Below are positions 1-8,124 of a DNA stretch of 64,000 nt, piece by piece. The stretch is from positions 3,472,001 to 3,536,000 of the forward strand of contig NZ_RCCV01000001.1 in assembly GCF_003664255.1 (NCBI RefSeq), given 5' to 3'. This DNA is from Micromonospora sp. M71_S20 (GTDB taxonomy: Bacteria > Actinomycetota > Actinomycetes > Mycobacteriales > Micromonosporaceae). Under the pieces are notes generated by a model. It searched no databases and was not told where the DNA came from. It was given only the letters and a program-made list of their open reading frames with translations. Within the stretch, counting starts at the first letter, position 1; every line of letters starts with the position of its first letter. Position numbers and translations under genes: made by a program.

Positions 1-2
1 GT

Positions 3-1220
3 CGGGCCGAGATCGTGGTGCTGAACTCCACCGACTACTTCCTCTACCTGCCGCTGCTGCCCGAGGTGGCCGCCGGCGTGGTCGAGCCCCGGCGGATCTC
101 CGTGCCGCTGACCGGGACGCTCGACGGGGTGCGGGTGCTGATCGGCGAGGCCGACCACGTCGACCTGCAGAACCGCTGGGTCGGCTTCACCCAGCCGGAG
201 GGGGACCGTAACCGGATCGCGTACGACCGGCTGGTGCTGGCCGTCGGCAGCGTCAACAAGCTGCTGCCGATCCCCGGCGTGACCGAGTACGCCCACGGCT
301 TCCGCGGCCTGCCGGAGGCCCTCTATCTGCACGACCACGTGATCCGGCAGATCGAGCTGGCCGAGCAGACCGAGGACCCGGCCGAGCAGCAGGCGCGCGC
401 CACCTTCGTGGTCGTCGGCGCCGGCTACACCGGTACCGAGGTGGCCGCGCACGGCCAGCTCTTCACCGACGAACTGGTCTCCCAGCGGCCCCGACTCAAG
501 ATCCGCCCGAAGTGGCTGCTGCTCGACGTCGCGCCCCGGGTGCTGCCGGAGCTGGACCAGCGGATGTCAAAGACCGCCGACCGGGTGCTGCGCCGCCGGG
601 GCGTGGACGTGCGGATGGGCACCTCGGTGGCCGTGGCGACCGCCGACGGGGTGACGCTCACCGACGGCGACTACGTGCCCACCTGCACCCTGGTCTGGTG
701 CGTCGGCGTGCGTCCCGACCCGTTCGTCGCGGAGCTGGGACTGCGCACCGAGCGGGGCCGCCTGGTCGTCGACGAGTTCCTCAGCGTCCCCGGCTTCCCC
801 GAGGTGTACGCCTGCGGCGACGCGGCCGCCGTACCGGACCTGACCCGGCCCGGGGAGATCTGCACCATGACGGCGCAGCACGCGCAGCGGCAGGGCAAGC
901 TGGCCGCGCACAACATCGCCGCCTCCTACGGGCAGGGGAAGCGCCGGCCGTACCGGCACCACGACCTGGGCTGGGTGGTCGACCTGGGGGGCAAGGACGC
1001 GGCGGCGAACCCGCTGAAGGTGTCGCTGTCCGGGCTGCCCGCCAAGGCGGTCACCCGCGGCTACCACCTGCTGGCGATGCCGGGCAACCGGATCCGGGTG
1101 GGCGCCGACTGGATGCTCGACGCCGCGCTGCCGCGCCCGGCCGTGCAGCTCGGCCTGGTCCCGGCCAACGCCGTGCCGCTGGAGAGCTCCTCGCCGGAGG
1201 TGGCCGTCCGGGCGCGCTGA
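3..1220 (+). CDS. NAD(P)/FAD-dependent oxidoreductase, type II NADH dehydrogenase-like (5' truncated)
   Basis: The reading frame is open from the first bases of the window, so the N-terminus with the first FAD-binding GxGxxG motif lies outside it. The visible part carries the second Rossmann motif FVVVGAGYTGTE near base 415 (NADH site) and the YACGDAAAV motif near base 808, which in this family binds the FAD ribityl/phosphate. Order and length fit type II NADH:quinone oxidoreductases, single-subunit membrane-peripheral enzymes that pass electrons from NADH to quinone without pumping protons. Known family behaviour; the quinone substrate is inferred. A related FAD disulfide reductase is the main alternative. 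The GTG at 15 is internal and not the real start. Confidence 0.85.
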   Translation, partial: RAEIVVLNSTDYFLYLPLLPEVAAGVVEPRRISVPLTGTLDGVRVLIGEADHVDLQNRWVGFTQPEGDRNRIAYDRLVLAVGSVNKLLPIPGVTEYAHGFRGLPEALYLHDHVIRQIELAEQTEDPAEQQARATFVVVGAGYTGTEVAAHGQLFTDELVSQRPRLKIRPKWLLLDVAPRVLPELDQRMSKTADRVLRRRGVDVRMGTSVAVATADGVTLTDGDYVPTCTLVWCVGVRPDPFVAELGLRTERGRLVVDEFLSVPGFPEVYACGDAAAVPDLTRPGEICTMTAQHAQRQGKLAAHNIAASYGQGKRRPYRHHDLGWVVDLGGKDAAANPLKVSLSGLPAKAVTRGYHLLAMPGNRIRVGADWMLDAALPRPAVQLGLVPANAVPLESSSPEVAVRAR

Positions 1221-1376
1221 CCCGCCGTCGACCGGGCGAGGAGACGCTGAACCTGGCGCCCGCCGCCGCCATGGAGGTGGTCACGGCCTCCCGGCGCGCG
1301 TGTGCGGAACGGAAGGCCCGCCCCGGTGCCCTGCCCCAGGGGCCGCCCGCGCCGAGAGTCCCGGGGCAGGGCCGCC

Positions 1377-2174
1377 TCAGCGCGCGGCGAGGGCGGCGTC
1401 GGTGGCGGGACGGGCACCGGCGACGAACGCGTCCAGGGCCGCCCCGTGCAGCACCCCGCCGGGCACCGGATCCCGTGCGACCCGGGCGGACAACCGGGCC
1501 ACCGGCAGCCGGCCGGGGCTCGGCGCGGCGGCGAACACCACGTTGCCGTACCGCCGCCCGCGCAGCATCCGGCGGTCGGCGACCAGGCAGACGTCGGCGA
1601 AGACCGCCCGCAGGGTGGCCGCCTGGACCCGGGCGAAGACCAGCGGCGGCAGGTCGGTCACGTTGACCAGGAGTACCCCGTCGGGGCGCAGCGTCCGGGC
1701 CACCTCGGCGACGAACTCGACGCTGCGCACGTGGGCGGGCATCCGCGCCGCCCGGTAGATGTCGGCGAGCACCAGGTCGTAGCCGGCCGAGGGCGCCCGG
1801 GTCACCGCGTCCCGGGCGTCGGCCACCCGCACGTCGATGCTGGCGGGCAGCGCGGGCAGGTGCCGCGCCACCAGGTCGACCACGGCGGGATCGCGTTCCA
1901 CGACCAGCTGCGGCGAGCCGGGCCGGGTGGCGGCCACGTAGCGGGGCAGGGTCAGCGCGCCGCCGCCCAGGTGCAGCACGTCCAGCGGGCGGCCGGACGG
2001 CGCCGCCAGGTCGGCCACGGCGGCCATCCGCCGCACGTACTCGAAGTGCAGGTGCCGGGGGTCCGCCACGTCCACATAGGACTGCTCGACGCCGGCGGCG
2101 AGGAGCGTACGCCCGGTGGGGCGGGCCGGGTCGACGACCAGCTCCAGCCGGGGCGCGTCGGAGGGGTGGTCCAC
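1377..2174 (-). CDS. Spermidine synthase-like (aminopropyltransferase-fold) protein
   Basis: 265 residues. A SAM-type Rossmann core is visible: LHLGGGALTLP (about residues 68-78), an acidic strand-2 end VVERDP (91-96), VADARDAV (about 115-122) and DLVLADIY (about 132-139). This is the actinobacterial spermidine synthase-like group, which usually lacks the complete polyamine-binding apparatus, so true aminopropyl transfer is not certain; a methyltransferase is possible. ATG start at 2174. It faces the NDH-2 gene tail to tail and has no obvious operon partner. Confidence 0.75.
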   Translation of the reverse strand: MDHPSDAPRLELVVDPARPTGRTLLAAGVEQSYVDVADPRHLHFEYVRRMAAVADLAAPSGRPLDVLHLGGGALTLPRYVAATRPGSPQLVVERDPAVVDLVARHLPALPASIDVRVADARDAVTRAPSAGYDLVLADIYRAARMPAHVRSVEFVAEVARTLRPDGVLLVNVTDLPPLVFARVQAATLRAVFADVCLVADRRMLRGRRYGNVVFAAAPSPGRLPVARLSARVARDPVPGGVLHGAALDAFVAGARPATDAALAAR

Positions 2175-2235
2175 TCCGGCAGGCTAGCCGAGCCGGGGCG
2201 GGCCGGCGGGTGGCGCCCGCCGGCCCGTACGCCGG

Positions 2236-3216
2236 TCAGCCGGCCGCCATCCCGGCGCCCGCCTCGTCGATCGCGTCGTCGACGGCGTGGGCGAGGTCCA
2301 CGTCCATCGCGGTCACCGCGCCGGCCTGCCGGGACCGTACGGTCAGCACGGCGGTGGTCGGGTCGGGGCGGCCGATGCGCGGGCCGCGACCGGTCTCCTG
2401 CCGCAGCCGGTCGATCCGGTCCAGCACCCGGTCCAGGTTGTCCGCCGGCAGTTCCAGCGTGCGGGACAGCGCCTCGCCGTCGCCAGACCAGTACGGCAGC
2501 TCGCTGAGCGCCTCCCGCAGGTCCGTGTCGCGCAGCGGGGGTGTCGCGCTGACCGCGCCGACCACCCCGCCGCCGACGGACGGCGGCTCCAGCAGGTCAC
2601 GCAGGCCGTCCGGCACGTGCAGCGACTCGATCAGGTCGCCGTCGTGGTCGGCCAGCGCCGCCACGGTCGCCTCCGCCTGGTAGCGGGCCTGCTCCGGGGT
2701 ACGGCCGCTGATCCGGCCCACCTCGGCCAGGAAGCCGGGCAGGTCCGGGCGTCGCCTGATACCGTCCACCGGCAGGACGTCGTGCAGCTTCGTCGGCACC
2801 GCCGCCAGCAGCCGCCGGCGTTCCGTCTCGCCGAGGGCGAAGGCCAGCACCAGCACGGTCGACTCGACGCCCACCTTGGCGGTCCGGAAGTCGGCCCCGG
2901 TACGGCGGACGACGTCGTCGACCAGCGCGTGGTAGCCCAGCGGAGTCCCCTCCGGCGTGCCCGCGCCCTGGTCGGGCAGGGGGCGGGGGGACTCCGCGAC
3001 GCCCGCCGGTGGCGGCGCCGGCCCGCCCCGGGTGCTGTCCGGCTTGTGGCGGCTGCCGGCCGGCGGCGGACCGGCGCGCTTGCCCTGCTCCAGGTGGGTG
3101 AGCTGCTTGGAGGCGCTCAGGCTGGCCCCCGTCTCGCTGGCCTGCATGCCGCGCTCGCGGGCCTGGCGGGCCAGCGCGCGGCGACGCTGGTTGTCGCCCT
3201 CCATCTGCTTGCGCAT
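2236..3216 (-). CDS. DUF2267 protein with C-terminal pterin-4a-carbinolamine dehydratase-like domain
   Basis: 326 residues. The N-terminus is a basic, charged leader (MRKQMEGDNQRRRALARQAR) followed by a Pro/Gly-rich linker (50-92). Residues about 95-212 match DUF2267 in style (LVDDVVRRTG, AVPTKLHDVLP). Residues about 230-318 resemble pterin-4a-carbinolamine dehydratase/DCoH: LPYWSGDGEALSRTLELP, LDRVLDRIDRL, a TTAVLTVRS strand and AMDVDLAHAVDDAID. The paired histidines normally found after the conserved Glu (E-x3-H-H/N-P) are replaced by E-T-G-R-G-P (274-279), so dehydratase activity is unlikely. ATG start at 3216. Function unknown; a binding or stress role is only a guess. Confidence 0.7.
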   Translation of the reverse strand: MRKQMEGDNQRRRALARQARERGMQASETGASLSASKQLTHLEQGKRAGPPPAGSRHKPDSTRGGPAPPPAGVAESPRPLPDQGAGTPEGTPLGYHALVDDVVRRTGADFRTAKVGVESTVLVLAFALGETERRRLLAAVPTKLHDVLPVDGIRRRPDLPGFLAEVGRISGRTPEQARYQAEATVAALADHDGDLIESLHVPDGLRDLLEPPSVGGGVVGAVSATPPLRDTDLREALSELPYWSGDGEALSRTLELPADNLDRVLDRIDRLRQETGRGPRIGRPDPTTAVLTVRSRQAGAVTAMDVDLAHAVDDAIDEAGAGMAAG

Positions 3217-3428
3217 GGTGACACCTCGCTTCCGCTGGTGTTCCTCGCTTCCGCCGGTCGCCTTCCCGCCGTCGCCGGCACCGAAACGGACGCCGGCGGC
3301 CGGGCCGGCGACGCCCGGGCGGGCGGCGGGACAGCTTCATCCGGCGGGGGTGAGGGGCGGTCACCCGGCGGGAGCCGACGATCGCAGCGGACCGGAGAAC
3401 TTCCGAGAACGCGGAAGGACAGGTCGTG

Positions 3429-3743
3429 ATGAAGAGGATCGTCGAGATCGTTCCCGCCCGGCCCGGCTGGTACGCCCGCTGGCGCCTCTCGGCCGAGGAC
3501 ACCCGCTGCTACCCGGTGAGCCTGTGGGCGCTGCTGGAGGAGGGCGACGGCTCGGGTCGCGAGGTGGTCGGGGTGGACTGCATCGGGCAGTGGCCCGGAG
3601 CGGACGACAACGAGGCGGGTGGGGTGTTCGTCCGTTATCTCTTCCAGACTCCCGATTCCGGGCCGCCGGAGGACGCCGAGCCGCCGTCGACGGGGCAGCG
3701 GCGGACCACCGGACCCCGGCTGCAACCGCTCACCGCACCCTGA
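3429..3743 (+). CDS. Hypothetical protein
   Basis: 104 residues from ATG 3429 (a GTG sits directly upstream at 3426). GGAAGGAC at about 3413-3420 serves as ribosome-binding site. No signal peptide or membrane segment. The body mixes hydrophobic strands with acidic loops (PGWYARWRL, WALLEEGDGSG, GVFVRYLFQTPDS) and ends in a Pro/Thr-rich basic tail. I do not recognise a family. It is divergent from the DUF2267 gene with about 210 bases between them, which must carry both promoters. Confidence 0.6.
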   Translation: MKRIVEIVPARPGWYARWRLSAEDTRCYPVSLWALLEEGDGSGREVVGVDCIGQWPGADDNEAGGVFVRYLFQTPDSGPPEDAEPPSTGQRRTTGPRLQPLTAP

Positions 3744-3753
3744 TCCTCACTCC

Positions 3754-3786
3754 GGCCCCCGGCCCCTGGTCCCAGGGTCGGGGGCC
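3754..3786. terminator. Imperfect GC hairpin between convergent genes
   Basis: Arms 3754-3769 and 3772-3786 pair almost completely (ggcccccg.../...cgggggcc), with one bulge. It lies between the stop at 3743 and the converging STAS gene ending at 3816, so it could end transcription from both sides. There is no T-run, as usual in this GC range. Confidence 0.45.
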
Positions 3787-3815
3787 ACCCCTCGCCCGTG
3801 CGGAGCGGGCCGGAC

Positions 3816-4160
3816 TCAGCCCGCCCGGCGGGCGGCGCCGTCGATGGCGTGTTCCACCGCGAGCAGCTCGGTCAGGCCGGTGCGGTCGAGCAGCTGCCGG
3901 AGCTGGGGACCGACCCCGGCGAGCCGGACCGCGCCCGGGCCGCCGTGACGGGCGGTCAGCAACGCGCTGAGCCCGGACGAGTCGCACAGGCTGACGGCGC
4001 TCAGATCGAACAGGAGCTCCTGGTGGCCGTCGCGGCGCAGTTCGGCGGCGGCGGCGACGAGCTGCGGGGCGGTGTCGAAGTCCAGCTCACCGGACAGCCG
4101 GAGCCGGGCGCGCCCGGCGTCGAGCCGGGTCACCTCGATGGTCAACAGCTGGGCGGCCAT
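3816..4160 (-). CDS. STAS-domain protein (anti-sigma factor antagonist)
   Basis: 114 residues, a single STAS domain. RLSGELDFDTAP (21-32) is the early strand/helix signature and LCDSSGLSALL (58-68) holds the serine, S61 or S62, that an anti-sigma kinase would phosphorylate. In the SpoIIAA/RsbV family the unphosphorylated form binds the kinase and frees its sigma factor. It is followed on the same strand by a second STAS gene (4218-4604) and the divergent PP2C phosphatase, consistent with a partner-switching module. No anti-sigma kinase (RsbW type) gene is present nearby. Confidence 0.85.
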   Translation of the reverse strand: MAAQLLTIEVTRLDAGRARLRLSGELDFDTAPQLVAAAAELRRDGHQELLFDLSAVSLCDSSGLSALLTARHGGPGAVRLAGVGPQLRQLLDRTGLTELLAVEHAIDGAARRAG

Positions 4161-4217
4161 GCGCCCATGTTCCCAGTCGCGGGGCCGGGTGCAAAGCGGG
4201 GGGCCGGGCGAACTTCG

Positions 4218-4604
4218 TCAGGCCATGCCGGTGGCACCCTCCGCCGCCGCCAGGCCCTCGCCGAGCGGCCGGGCGAGCAGGCCCGTGACGCCGGTCATGT
4301 CGAGGATCGTCTCCAGGAACCGGGGCACGGCGCGCAGCCGGAGGGCGGTGCCGCACTGCTGCCCCTCGCGCCACGCGTGCACGATCACCCCCAGGCCGGT
4401 GCTGTCGATGAAGAGCAGGCCGGAGAAGTCGAGGACGAGGGCCGCCGGAGCGTCGGCGAGCACCCGGTCGACCTCGGCGCGCAGCGGCCCGGCGGTGGTG
4501 TAGGCGAGGTCGCCCCCGACCCGGATGAGCGGTGCGGCCGGATCCGACCGGTCGACGGTCATGCTCAACGGAGTCGCCTCGGGTTGGCTCCGATGGGACA
4601 GCAA
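4218..4604 (-). CDS. STAS-domain protein (anti-sigma factor antagonist)
   Basis: 128 residues from ATG 4604; an internal ATG at 4562 (MTVDRSD) would give 114 residues, the usual family length, so the first 14 residues may not be translated. STAS signatures: IRVGGDLAYTTAGPL (27-41) and LFIDSTGLGVIV (64-75) with candidate phosphoserine S68. It lies 57 bases upstream of the other minus-strand STAS gene, probably co-transcribed, and is divergent from the SpoIIE-type phosphatase that would be its natural reactivator. That pairing is inferred from position and family. Confidence 0.85.
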   Translation of the reverse strand: MLSHRSQPEATPLSMTVDRSDPAAPLIRVGGDLAYTTAGPLRAEVDRVLADAPAALVLDFSGLLFIDSTGLGVIVHAWREGQQCGTALRLRAVPRFLETILDMTGVTGLLARPLGEGLAAAEGATGMA

Positions 4605-4811
4605 CGATCACGCCCTTTCGCCGGCCGCCGAGGGGCGGGGTGAGGGGATCGTAACAACGCGGAGCAGGTCCCGCCCGGCACGCGACCGCCGACCGCACGA
4701 CGGGCGTCGGGTGGCGGTCGCGGCACACGGGCGTAGGGTGGGTGTCAGAGATCTGACCACATGTGCCGCCTCGCGGTGGTACGGGTGTCGACAAGGAGTG
4801 GGGCTCAGCTG

Positions 4812-6572
4812 GTGACTGCTGCGGACGTCCGGGACTGGGATCCCGGCGACGGGCGGATCTCCACGCCGAGTGCCGCACGGGCCACGGCGTGGTCCGCCGG
4901 CACCCCGGCACGCCCGGCCTCCGCGCTGCCCGGGCTCGCGGCCGACCGGGAGCACGCGACGCCCGACTGGTCCGAGGTCGTCGAGCACTTCCGCGAGGGC
5001 CTGGTCGTCTGCGACGCGCAGGGCGTCGTCCGGCACGTCAGCCCGGTGGCCGAGCGGCTGCTGCCCGAGGTCACCCCGGGCGAGCTGCTCGCGGCGGCCA
5101 ATGTCTCGGGGCTGAGCGCCGACGGCGAGTTCACCCACCACGGCCGTCGACTGCGCGCGCGCCGGGTGCCGCTGTCGGCCGCCCGCTGCTGCTGGTACGT
5201 CGAGGACGTCACCGAGAGCGTCACCCGTGCCGACGCCCTGCTCGCCGAGCGGGCCCGCTCGGCGTTCCTGGCGGTCGTCGGCGAGAAGCTGGGCAATCCC
5301 CTGCACCCGGACCGGGCCGCCGCGGCGGTGGTCCGCCTCGCCGTGCCGACGTTGGCCGAGGTGGCGGTGCTGGTGCTGGCACCCCGTTCCGGTCGGGCCC
5401 GCTGGTGGCGGGCCGCCCGCAGCGACGACGACGCCCCCGTGGTGGACAGCGGCGTACTGCCTGCCGTCGACCTGCCCGCGGCGATCACCGAGGGGCTGGA
5501 CGGCGTGGAACCGCACACCGTCGACTGGCTGGCGGAGCAGGCCGTGGACGCCGGCTGGCTGCCCGGGCTGACCGCGGCGGAGGCCTGCGCGCGGGTGGTG
5601 CCGCTGCCCGGTCGCGACGCCCCGGCCGGCGTGCTGCTGGTCGCGCGGCGCGTCGACCGCTGGTACGACGAGGCCGACCTGGACCTGGCCCGTGCCTTCG
5701 CGGCCCGGGCGGGGGCGGCGCTGACCACGGCGCTGCTCTACCGCGACCAGGCCGAGGTCGCCGACACGCTCCAGGCGAGCCTGGTGCCGGTGGAGCCGGC
5801 CGAGGCGACCGGGGTGCAGTGGGGCACCGCCTACCGGCCGGCCCAGGCCGGGTTGCGCATCGGTGGCGACTTCTACGGCTCGCACCGGCTGGCCGACGGC
5901 GGCTCCGTGTTCTTCCTGGGCGACGTCTCCGGCAAGGGCGTCGAGGCGGCGGTCTTCACCGGCCAGCTGCGTCAGTGCCTTCAGGCGCTGCACCGGGTCG
6001 AGTCGCAGCCGGGGCGCCTGCTGAAGCTGCTCAACGACGCGCTGCTGGAGACCAGCCAGGCGCAGGGGCAGGGACGTTTCGCGACAATGGTGCTGGGAGT
6101 GGTCCGCGCGCACCGCGAGGGTGGCCTCACCCTGACGCTGGCCGGCGGTGGTCACCTGCCGCCGCTGGTGCTGCGCGGCTCCGGCGAGGTCGAGCCGGTC
6201 CCGCTGTCGGGCATGCTGGTCGGCGTGGTCCCCGATCCCCGGATCGGGGAGGTGACCGTCCGGCTGGAGCCGGGCGAGACCTGCCTGCTCTACAGCGACG
6301 GGGTCACCGAGGCGCGCGGGGGCCGCCGCGGCAACGAGCAGTTCGGCACGGAGCGGCTGGTGCACGCGGTCACCGGCTGCCAGCGGATGCCCGCACCCGC
6401 CCTGGCCGAGCGCGTCGAGCAGGTGACCTGCGACTGGCTGGCCCACGGCGACCACGACGACATCGCCGTGCTCGCGCTGCGCGCGACCGGTCCGGGCGGG
6501 CGTACGCCCAGGCACCTGCACGCGGTGCCCGACGCGAGCGGCACCGCCGAGGTGAGGGAGACCCGACCGTGA
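4812..6572 (+). CDS. PAS/GAF-domain PP2C (SpoIIE/RsbU-type) serine phosphatase
   Basis: 586 residues from GTG 4812, chosen over ATG 4761 because AAGGAG lies at 4793-4798. A PAS-like sensor comes first (VVEHFREGLVVCDAQGVVRHVSP), then a short helical linker, a GAF-like domain (roughly residues 150-310), then the SpoIIE-type phosphatase. Metal-binding aspartates are seen in GGDFYGS, GDVSGKGVEAA, YSDGVTEAR and GDHDDIAVLAL, so the enzyme should be active. Family role: dephosphorylates STAS antagonists to release a sigma factor. Its TGA overlaps the next gene's GTG, giving translational coupling to the B12-binding protein. PAS or GAF ligands cannot be told from sequence. Confidence 0.9.
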   Translation: MTAADVRDWDPGDGRISTPSAARATAWSAGTPARPASALPGLAADREHATPDWSEVVEHFREGLVVCDAQGVVRHVSPVAERLLPEVTPGELLAAANVSGLSADGEFTHHGRRLRARRVPLSAARCCWYVEDVTESVTRADALLAERARSAFLAVVGEKLGNPLHPDRAAAAVVRLAVPTLAEVAVLVLAPRSGRARWWRAARSDDDAPVVDSGVLPAVDLPAAITEGLDGVEPHTVDWLAEQAVDAGWLPGLTAAEACARVVPLPGRDAPAGVLLVARRVDRWYDEADLDLARAFAARAGAALTTALLYRDQAEVADTLQASLVPVEPAEATGVQWGTAYRPAQAGLRIGGDFYGSHRLADGGSVFFLGDVSGKGVEAAVFTGQLRQCLQALHRVESQPGRLLKLLNDALLETSQAQGQGRFATMVLGVVRAHREGGLTLTLAGGGHLPPLVLRGSGEVEPVPLSGMLVGVVPDPRIGEVTVRLEPGETCLLYSDGVTEARGGRRGNEQFGTERLVHAVTGCQRMPAPALAERVEQVTCDWLAHGDHDDIAVLALRATGPGGRTPRHLHAVPDASGTAEVRETRP

Positions 6573-7621
6573 CCGCCGCCCCGACCGCCGGGGTCACCCC
6601 GGCCGACGCCTGGAGCGGATACCTGGACTGCCTCCAGGAGGCGGACGAGTACGCCGCCATCGAGGTGGCCACCGGCCTGCTCGAGGCCGGCGTGCCCGCC
6701 GAGCGTGTCCTGCTCGACCTGGTCGCCCCGGCGCAGGCCGAGGTGGGGGAGCGGTGGGCGCGCAACGAGTGGAGCGTCGCCCAGGAGCACGCCGCGACAC
6801 ACATCAGCGAGCGGGTGGTGGCGGCGGTGGCGGCGTACGCGAACCCGCGCCCGACGCGGGGCCGGGTCGTGGTGGCCTGCATGGACGGCGAGTGGCACGC
6901 CCTGCCGCCCCGGCTGGTCGCCGAGGTGCTGCGGCTGCGGGGCTGGCAGGTCACCTTCCTCGGCGCGAGCGTCCCCGCCCCGCACCTGGTGTCGTACCTG
7001 CACCGGCACGACGCCCACGCGGTCGCGCTCGCCTGCGCGCTGCCGATGCGCCTGCCGCACGCGCACCGCATGATCGAGGCGTGCCGGCGCGTGGACGTCC
7101 CCGTGGTGGTGGGGGGCCGGGGGTTCGGCGCGGACGGCCGCTGGGCCCGGCGGCTCGGCGTCGCCTGGGCGCCCGACGCCCCGACCGCCGCAGACCTGGT
7201 CGCCGACGAGCGCGCGCTGCGCCGCGTCCCGCCGGCGGAGTTGAGCCACCTGGCCGACGACGAGTACACCAGCCTGGTCAAGCGGCGCGGCGAGCTGATC
7301 GACGGCGCGCTGGCGGACCTGCGGGAACGCAGCCCCGGGACGCGGGACTACACGCCCAGCCAGCTGGACTCCACCGTCAGCGACCTCGGCTACATCGTGG
7401 ACTTCCTGGCCGCCGCGCTCTACGTCGACGACGGCTCGCTGTTCACCGAGTTCGTCGACTGGCTGGTCGAGATCCTCACCAGCCGGGGTGTGCCGGCCCC
7501 CACGCTGCGGTCGACTCTGGAACACTACGGACGGGTCCTGCGCGACTTCCCCCGGGCCGCGCGGTTCCTCGGGGCGGCGCGGGCGTCCGTGGCCACGGTG
7601 GGCGGCGCCGGGTCGCGCTGA
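6569..7621 (+). CDS. Cobalamin-binding sensor-like protein with CarH-type Wx9EH motif
   Basis: 350 residues, GTG 6569 overlapping the phosphatase stop by four bases. Residues about 12-92 form the helical B12-binding_2 cap with W63...E73-H74, exactly the Wx9EH pattern known from adenosylcobalamin photoreceptors of the CarH/LitR group. Residues about 98-215 are the Rossmann B12 domain: E108-W-H110 in place of ExHxxG (the sixth position is P113), C-A-L at 156-158 where SxL is usual, and G182-G183. The C-terminal helical region (about 225-340) carries no DNA-binding domain. It is translationally coupled to the PP2C gene and followed by STAS and receiver genes. A light- or cobalamin-responsive input to partner switching is inferred, not shown. 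Confidence 0.8.
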   Translation: MTAAPTAGVTPADAWSGYLDCLQEADEYAAIEVATGLLEAGVPAERVLLDLVAPAQAEVGERWARNEWSVAQEHAATHISERVVAAVAAYANPRPTRGRVVVACMDGEWHALPPRLVAEVLRLRGWQVTFLGASVPAPHLVSYLHRHDAHAVALACALPMRLPHAHRMIEACRRVDVPVVVGGRGFGADGRWARRLGVAWAPDAPTAADLVADERALRRVPPAELSHLADDEYTSLVKRRGELIDGALADLRERSPGTRDYTPSQLDSTVSDLGYIVDFLAAALYVDDGSLFTEFVDWLVEILTSRGVPAPTLRSTLEHYGRVLRDFPRAARFLGAARASVATVGGAGSR

Positions 7622-7650
7622 GCGCCGGTGCGACCGCGTCCGGCACCCCT

Positions 7651-7674
7651 GCTTATACTTGCCACACTGCAAGC
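7651..7674. promoter_or_regulatory. Candidate promoter/operator upstream of STAS gene
   Basis: TATACT (7654-7659) resembles a -10 hexamer and overlaps an inverted repeat CTTGC-N6-GCAAG (7658-7662 and 7669-7673). It sits 33-50 bases before the GTG of the STAS gene at 7707. A convincing -35 is not visible, so this is a weak call. Confidence 0.3.
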
Positions 7675-7706
7675 ATCCGCCTGCGGTGGAGCGAGGGGGA
7701 CCAGGG

Positions 7707-8054
7707 GTGACGTTCACCGTCACGTACGCCGACCGCGAGGGCGGGGCGACGCGCCTGCGGCTGACCGGCGAACTCGACCTGAGCACCGCGCCCGAACTCA
7801 ACGCCGCCATCGACCGGCTGGTCGACGCCGGCGAGCGCCGCCTGCTGGTCGACCTGACGGAGCTGACCTTCTGCGACTCCACCGGGATCGCCGCCTTCGT
7901 CCGGGGCGACAACCGGGTCGCCGCCGACGGCGGGTGGCTGCGGGTGACCGGCGCCACCGGCCGGGTCGACCGCGTGCTCCAGGTGACGGGGCTGGCCGAG
8001 GTGCTGCGACACGAGTCCGGCAGGGCCGACCCGACAGCGCGGTCCGCCGGCTGA
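7707..8054 (+). CDS. STAS-domain protein (anti-sigma factor antagonist)
   Basis: 115 residues from GTG 7707, preceded by GAGGGGGA. A complete STAS domain: LRLTGELDLSTAPEL (17-31) and LTFCDSTGIAAFVR (53-66) with candidate phosphoserine S58. It is the third STAS gene within 4 kb and lies 85 bases after the cobalamin-binding gene on the same strand. It is the most likely direct substrate of the upstream phosphatase by position, although any of the three could be. Confidence 0.85.
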   Translation: MTFTVTYADREGGATRLRLTGELDLSTAPELNAAIDRLVDAGERRLLVDLTELTFCDSTGIAAFVRGDNRVAADGGWLRVTGATGRVDRVLQVTGLAEVLRHESGRADPTARSAG

Positions 8055-8124
8055 TGGGCTAGATTTCCCCGCCGGCACAGAGCGCCTTGCGATTCTCCGT
8101 TCCACCGACCCGAAGCAGGTAGTG

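Noticed and set aside
512..1666. Long plus-strand frame rich in Arg/Pro/Gly across the NDH-2 gene
   Set aside because: Antiphase shadow of the real gene, with no domain and with composition typical of out-of-frame high-GC DNA.
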